Positions 61,127 to 63,967 of a stretch of DNA of 63,967 bases are shown piece by piece. The stretch's first letter is position 1. Every line of letters begins with the position of its first letter. Source of the stretch: Xanthobacteraceae bacterium (lineage in GTDB: Bacteria > Pseudomonadota > Alphaproteobacteria > Rhizobiales > Xanthobacteraceae); assembly GCA_019745775.1 (NCBI GenBank), contig JAIESR010000107.1:1-63967 (forward strand), given 5' to 3'. The notes under the pieces are model-generated. The model worked only from the letters and a program-made list of their open reading frames with translations. It ran no database searches and was not told where the DNA came from. The translations under genes were made by a program, and so were the position numbers.

Positions 61127-62173
61127 TCATTTTGGCGCCAGTCCCGTGTATTGCAGCACGCCGGCGACGATCGCGACCATCGCCATCGACGCCGGCAGGA
61201 ACACCTTCCAGCCGAGCCGCATGAGCTGGTCGTAGCGGTAGCGCGGAACGATCGCCTTCGCCATGGCAAACAGGAAGAACATGAACAGGCACTTGAGCAC
61301 GAACCAGACCACGCCCGGCACCCAGGTGAAGGGCGGGATCGGGAACGGCGGCAGCCAGCCGCCCAGGAACATGATCGTGCCCATGGCGCACATGGTCGCG
61401 ATCGCCGTGTACTCGCCGAGCATCAGCATCAGGTACGGCGTCGAGCCATATTCGACCATGAAACCGGCAACGAGCTCGGATTCCGCCTCGACCAGATCGA
61501 ACGGCGGCCGGTTGGTCTCGGCGAGCGCCGAGACGAAGAAGATCACGAACATCGGCAACAGCGGCAGCCAGAACCAGCTGAACATGCCGTACGGGCCATC
61601 CTGCGCCGTCACGATCTCCGAGAGATTGAGCGAGCCGACCAGGAGCAGCACGGTGATGATCACGAAGCCGATCGAGACCTCGTAGGACACCATCTGCGCG
61701 GCCGAGCGCAGCGCCGCCAGGAACGGATATTTCGAGTTCGACGCCCAGCCGGCCATGATGATGCCGTACACGCCGAGCGAGGAGATCGCGAAGATGTAGA
61801 GGATGCCGACATTGATGTTGGCGATCACCCACTCCTCACTGACCGGGATCACCGCCCAGGCCGCCAGCGCGAGCACGCAAGTGACGAACGGCGCCAACAG
61901 GAAGATGCCTTTGTTGGCGCCGGACGGGATCACCGGCTCCTTGACCGCGAATTTGATCAGGTCGGCGAACGACTGCAGCAGCCCCCAGGGACCGACCACG
62001 TTCGGGCCGCGACGGATCTGCACCGCCGCCCAGATCTTGCGGTCGGCATAGATGATGTAGGCGATCGCGATCAGCAGGATGACCAGCAGCAGAACGCTCT
62101 GCGCCAGCACCACGAGCACGGGCCAAACCGGCGCGAGCCAAGGCCAGACATATGCGTTCCACCATTCGAACAT
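61127..62173 (-). CDS. nuoH: NADH-quinone oxidoreductase subunit H
   Basis: A 348-residue subunit that forms part of the quinone-binding chamber. Signatures are [22 protein letters not shown]-like residues near 54-75, [19 protein letters not shown] and [20 protein letters not shown]. The start [15 protein letters not shown] at 62173 is 3 bases after the nuoG stop. Confidence 0.97.
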   Translation of the reverse strand: MFEWWNAYVWPWLAPVWPVLVVLAQSVLLLVILLIAIAYIIYADRKIWAAVQIRRGPNVVGPWGLLQSFADLIKFAVKEPVIPSGANKGIFLLAPFVTCVLALAAWAVIPVSEEWVIANINVGILYIFAISSLGVYGIIMAGWASNSKYPFLAALRSAAQMVSYEVSIGFVIITVLLLVGSLNLSEIVTAQDGPYGMFSWFWLPLLPMFVIFFVSALAETNRPPFDLVEAESELVAGFMVEYGSTPYLMLMLGEYTAIATMCAMGTIMFLGGWLPPFPIPPFTWVPGVVWFVLKCLFMFFLFAMAKAIVPRYRYDQLMRLGWKVFLPASMAMVAIVAGVLQYTGLAPK

Positions 62174-62176
62174 GGC

Positions 62177-63967
62177 TTATTCCGCCGCCGTCCGTGCGGC
62201 GCTTCCTTCCGCGATGACCGAGCACTCGGCCATGACGGCCGACGCCCGGGCGATGGGATTGGTCAGGTAGTAGTCGTCGATCGGCGAGGCGAACGGCGTC
62301 TTGTCCGGCGTGCCGGCGAGGTCCGCGAGCCTGGCGATGTCGGCCGCATTGCCCGGCGCAATCTGTCCGATGCGCTGGAGATGCGGATGCGCCTTGAACA
62401 TCGCCGCGCGCAGTTGCGCGAGCGAGTCATAGGGCAGCCGATGGCCCAGCACCTCCGAGAGCGCGCGCAGGATCGCCCAGTCTTCCCGCGCCTCGCCAGG
62501 CGGGAACGACGCCCGCGCCGCCATCTGCACGCGGCCTTCGGTGTTGACGTAGGTGCCGGATTTTTCCGGATAGGCGGCGCCCGGCAGGATGACGTCGGCA
62601 CGGTGTGCGCCGCTGTCGCCGTGGGTGCCGAGATAGATGACGAAGGCGCCGGGCGCGACCTCGATCTCGTCGGCGCCGAGCAGGAACACCACGTCGAGGC
62701 CGCCGGTGCCGGCGATCCTGGCGGCGTTCATGCCGCCGCTCGCCGGCACGAAGCCGAGGTCGAGCGCGCCCACGCGTGAGGCCGCGGTGTGTAGCACCGA
62801 GAAGCCGTTCCAGCCGTCCTTGATCGCGCCGACGCTCTGGGCAGCCTTGGCCGCGAGCGCCATGATCGCTGCGCCGTCGGGACGCGCGAGCGCGCCGGCA
62901 CCGAGGATGATCAGTGGATGCTGCGCATTCTTGAGCACGTCGGCGAAGGCATGCTTGCCGGCGGCGACGTCCGTCAGCGTCTCGGGCCCCTGCCCGAGAT
63001 AGTCATATTGATAGGTAAGATTGGCGCGCTCGCCGATCACGCCGATCGGATAATTGCCGGCGCGCCAGCGCTTGCGGATGCGCGCGTTGAGCACGGCACC
63101 TTCCCAGCGCGGATTGGCGCCAACGATCAGCAGCGCGTCGGACTGCTCGATGCCGGCGATGGTGGCGTTGAAGAGATAGCTCGCACGGCCCCAGGCCGGG
63201 TCGATTGCGGAGCCGTCCTGCCGGCAGTCGAGATTGCCGGCGCCGAGCCGCGTCATCAGCTCCTTGAGCGCAAAGATTTCCTCGGTGGCGGCGAGGTCGC
63301 CGACAATGGCGCCGATACGTTCCTTGCGGGCACCCTTCACCCGGGCCGCGATGGCCTCGAACGCGGCCGGCCAGCTCGCCGGGCGCAACCGGCCGTCCTC
63401 GCGAATGTAAGGCTGGTCGAGCCGCTGCGTGCGCAGGCCGTCGACCACGTGGCGGGTCTTGTCGGAGATCCACTCCTCGTTCACCTCGTCGTTGACCCGC
63501 GGCAGGATGCGCATGACCTCGCGGCCGCGGGTGTCGATGCGGATCGCCGAGCCGAGCGCGTCCATCACGTCGATCGATTCCGTCTTGCCGAGCTCCCACG
63601 GCCGCGCCGCGAACGCGTAGGGCTTCGAGGTCAGCGCGCCGACCGGGCAAAGATCGACCACGTTGCCCTGCAGCTCGGAGGTCATCGCCTGCTCGAGATA
63701 GGTGGTGATCTCCATGTCCTCGCCGCGCCCGATGGCGCCAAGCTCCGGCACGCCGGCGACCTCGGTCATGAAGCGGATGCAGCGCGTGCAATGGATGCAG
63801 CGCGTCATGATGGTCTTCACCAGCGCGCCGACATATTTGTCTTCGACCGCGCGCTTGTTCTCCTGGTAGCGGCTGGAGTCGACGCCGTAGGCCATCGCCT
63901 GGTCCTGCAGGTCGCACTCGCCGCCCTGGTCGCAGATCGGGCAGTCGAGCGGATGGTTGATCAGCAG
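62177..63967 (-). CDS. nuoG: NADH-quinone oxidoreductase subunit G (5' end outside the window)
   Basis: The visible 596 residues lack the first 90 or so, which contain most of the 2Fe-2S domain. The frame is open to the right edge (LLINHPLDCPICDQGGECDL then QDQAMAYG), which shows the CxxCxxxxxC cluster ligands. Then TRCIHCTRCIRFMTEVAG gives another 4Fe-4S site. The molybdopterin-like domain follows. It is the electron-wire subunit of the peripheral arm. Confidence 0.96.
   Translation of the reverse strand: MLINHPLDCPICDQGGECDLQDQAMAYGVDSSRYQENKRAVEDKYVGALVKTIMTRCIHCTRCIRFMTEVAGVPELGAIGRGEDMEITTYLEQAMTSELQGNVVDLCPVGALTSKPYAFAARPWELGKTESIDVMDALGSAIRIDTRGREVMRILPRVNDEVNEEWISDKTRHVVDGLRTQRLDQPYIREDGRLRPASWPAAFEAIAARVKGARKERIGAIVGDLAATEEIFALKELMTRLGAGNLDCRQDGSAIDPAWGRASYLFNATIAGIEQSDALLIVGANPRWEGAVLNARIRKRWRAGNYPIGVIGERANLTYQYDYLGQGPETLTDVAAGKHAFADVLKNAQHPLIILGAGALARPDGAAIMALAAKAAQSVGAIKDGWNGFSVLHTAASRVGALDLGFVPASGGMNAARIAGTGGLDVVFLLGADEIEVAPGAFVIYLGTHGDSGAHRADVILPGAAYPEKSGTYVNTEGRVQMAARASFPPGEAREDWAILRALSEVLGHRLPYDSLAQLRAAMFKAHPHLQRIGQIAPGNAADIARLADLAGTPDKTPFASPIDDYYLTNPIARASAVMAECSVIAEGSAARTAAE

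Noticed and set aside
60686-62779. Plus-strand frame of 697 codons
   Set aside because: Antisense shadow of nuoH and nuoG.

Overview
This window is a GC-rich stretch of an alphaproteobacterial chromosome, most likely from the Rhizobiales (Bradyrhizobium, Rhodopseudomonas or Xanthobacteraceae-like). The evidence is the conserved gene order (trpGDC-moaC-moeA-lexA-comEC; lpxB-lpxI-lpxA-fabZ-lpxD-bamA-rseP-dxr-cdsA-uppS-frr-pyrH-tsf-rpsB; a nuo operon followed by birA and rnj), the short type of ProS, SOS boxes of the form GTTC-N7-GTTC, and palindromic intergenic repeats of a kind common in that group. No tRNA, rRNA, CRISPR array, transposase or prophage was seen.

Layout. 1-7145 is a variable region: a histidine phosphatase and a neighbour of unknown function, a small exported protein with a repeated AIPC motif, a VOC protein, a cupin, an NlpC/P60 hydrolase carrying a Tat-type leader, and a large exported protein that may be papain-like. 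7642-12961 (+) holds trpG, trpD, trpC, moaC, moeA and autoregulated lexA. comEC and glnS (-) follow, then gltX and gltA (+). 20164-34758 (-) is one long envelope and translation supercluster that runs from rpsB to lpxB. Its lipid A part is tightly coupled by ATGA overlaps, and a good promoter lies upstream of rpsB. 34987-38961 looks like an inserted catabolic cassette with two TctC-type binding proteins, a cysteine hydrolase and an FAD monooxygenase. dnaE follows.

42473-44674 is the most unusual part. It contains a 32-residue membrane-protein gene too short for routine gene calling. Its promoter carries two perfect LexA boxes, so it is very probably SOS-induced. Next come an RTX-repeat protein, a truncated DUF6717-like gene, and an inverted-repeat cassette with the remnant of a DUF559-type endonuclease gene.

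44675-49450 (-) holds lolD, two tandem lolC/E paralogues that share a 219-bp tract with one mismatch, and proS. 49451-54015 holds a strong orphan terminator, a DUF1467 protein, a small exported CxxC-repeat protein, a methylmalonyl-CoA epimerase-like protein, rnj and birA. 54019 to the right edge (-) is the distal part of the complex I operon, nuoG (cut by the window edge) to nuoN. It has a small extra membrane-protein gene between nuoH and nuoI, a histidine-rich loop in NuoL, and palindromic repeats inside the operon.

The finding most worth following is the SOS-controlled microprotein at 42719-42817. It resembles Caulobacter SidA, an SOS-induced cell-division inhibitor, in size, membrane character and control.
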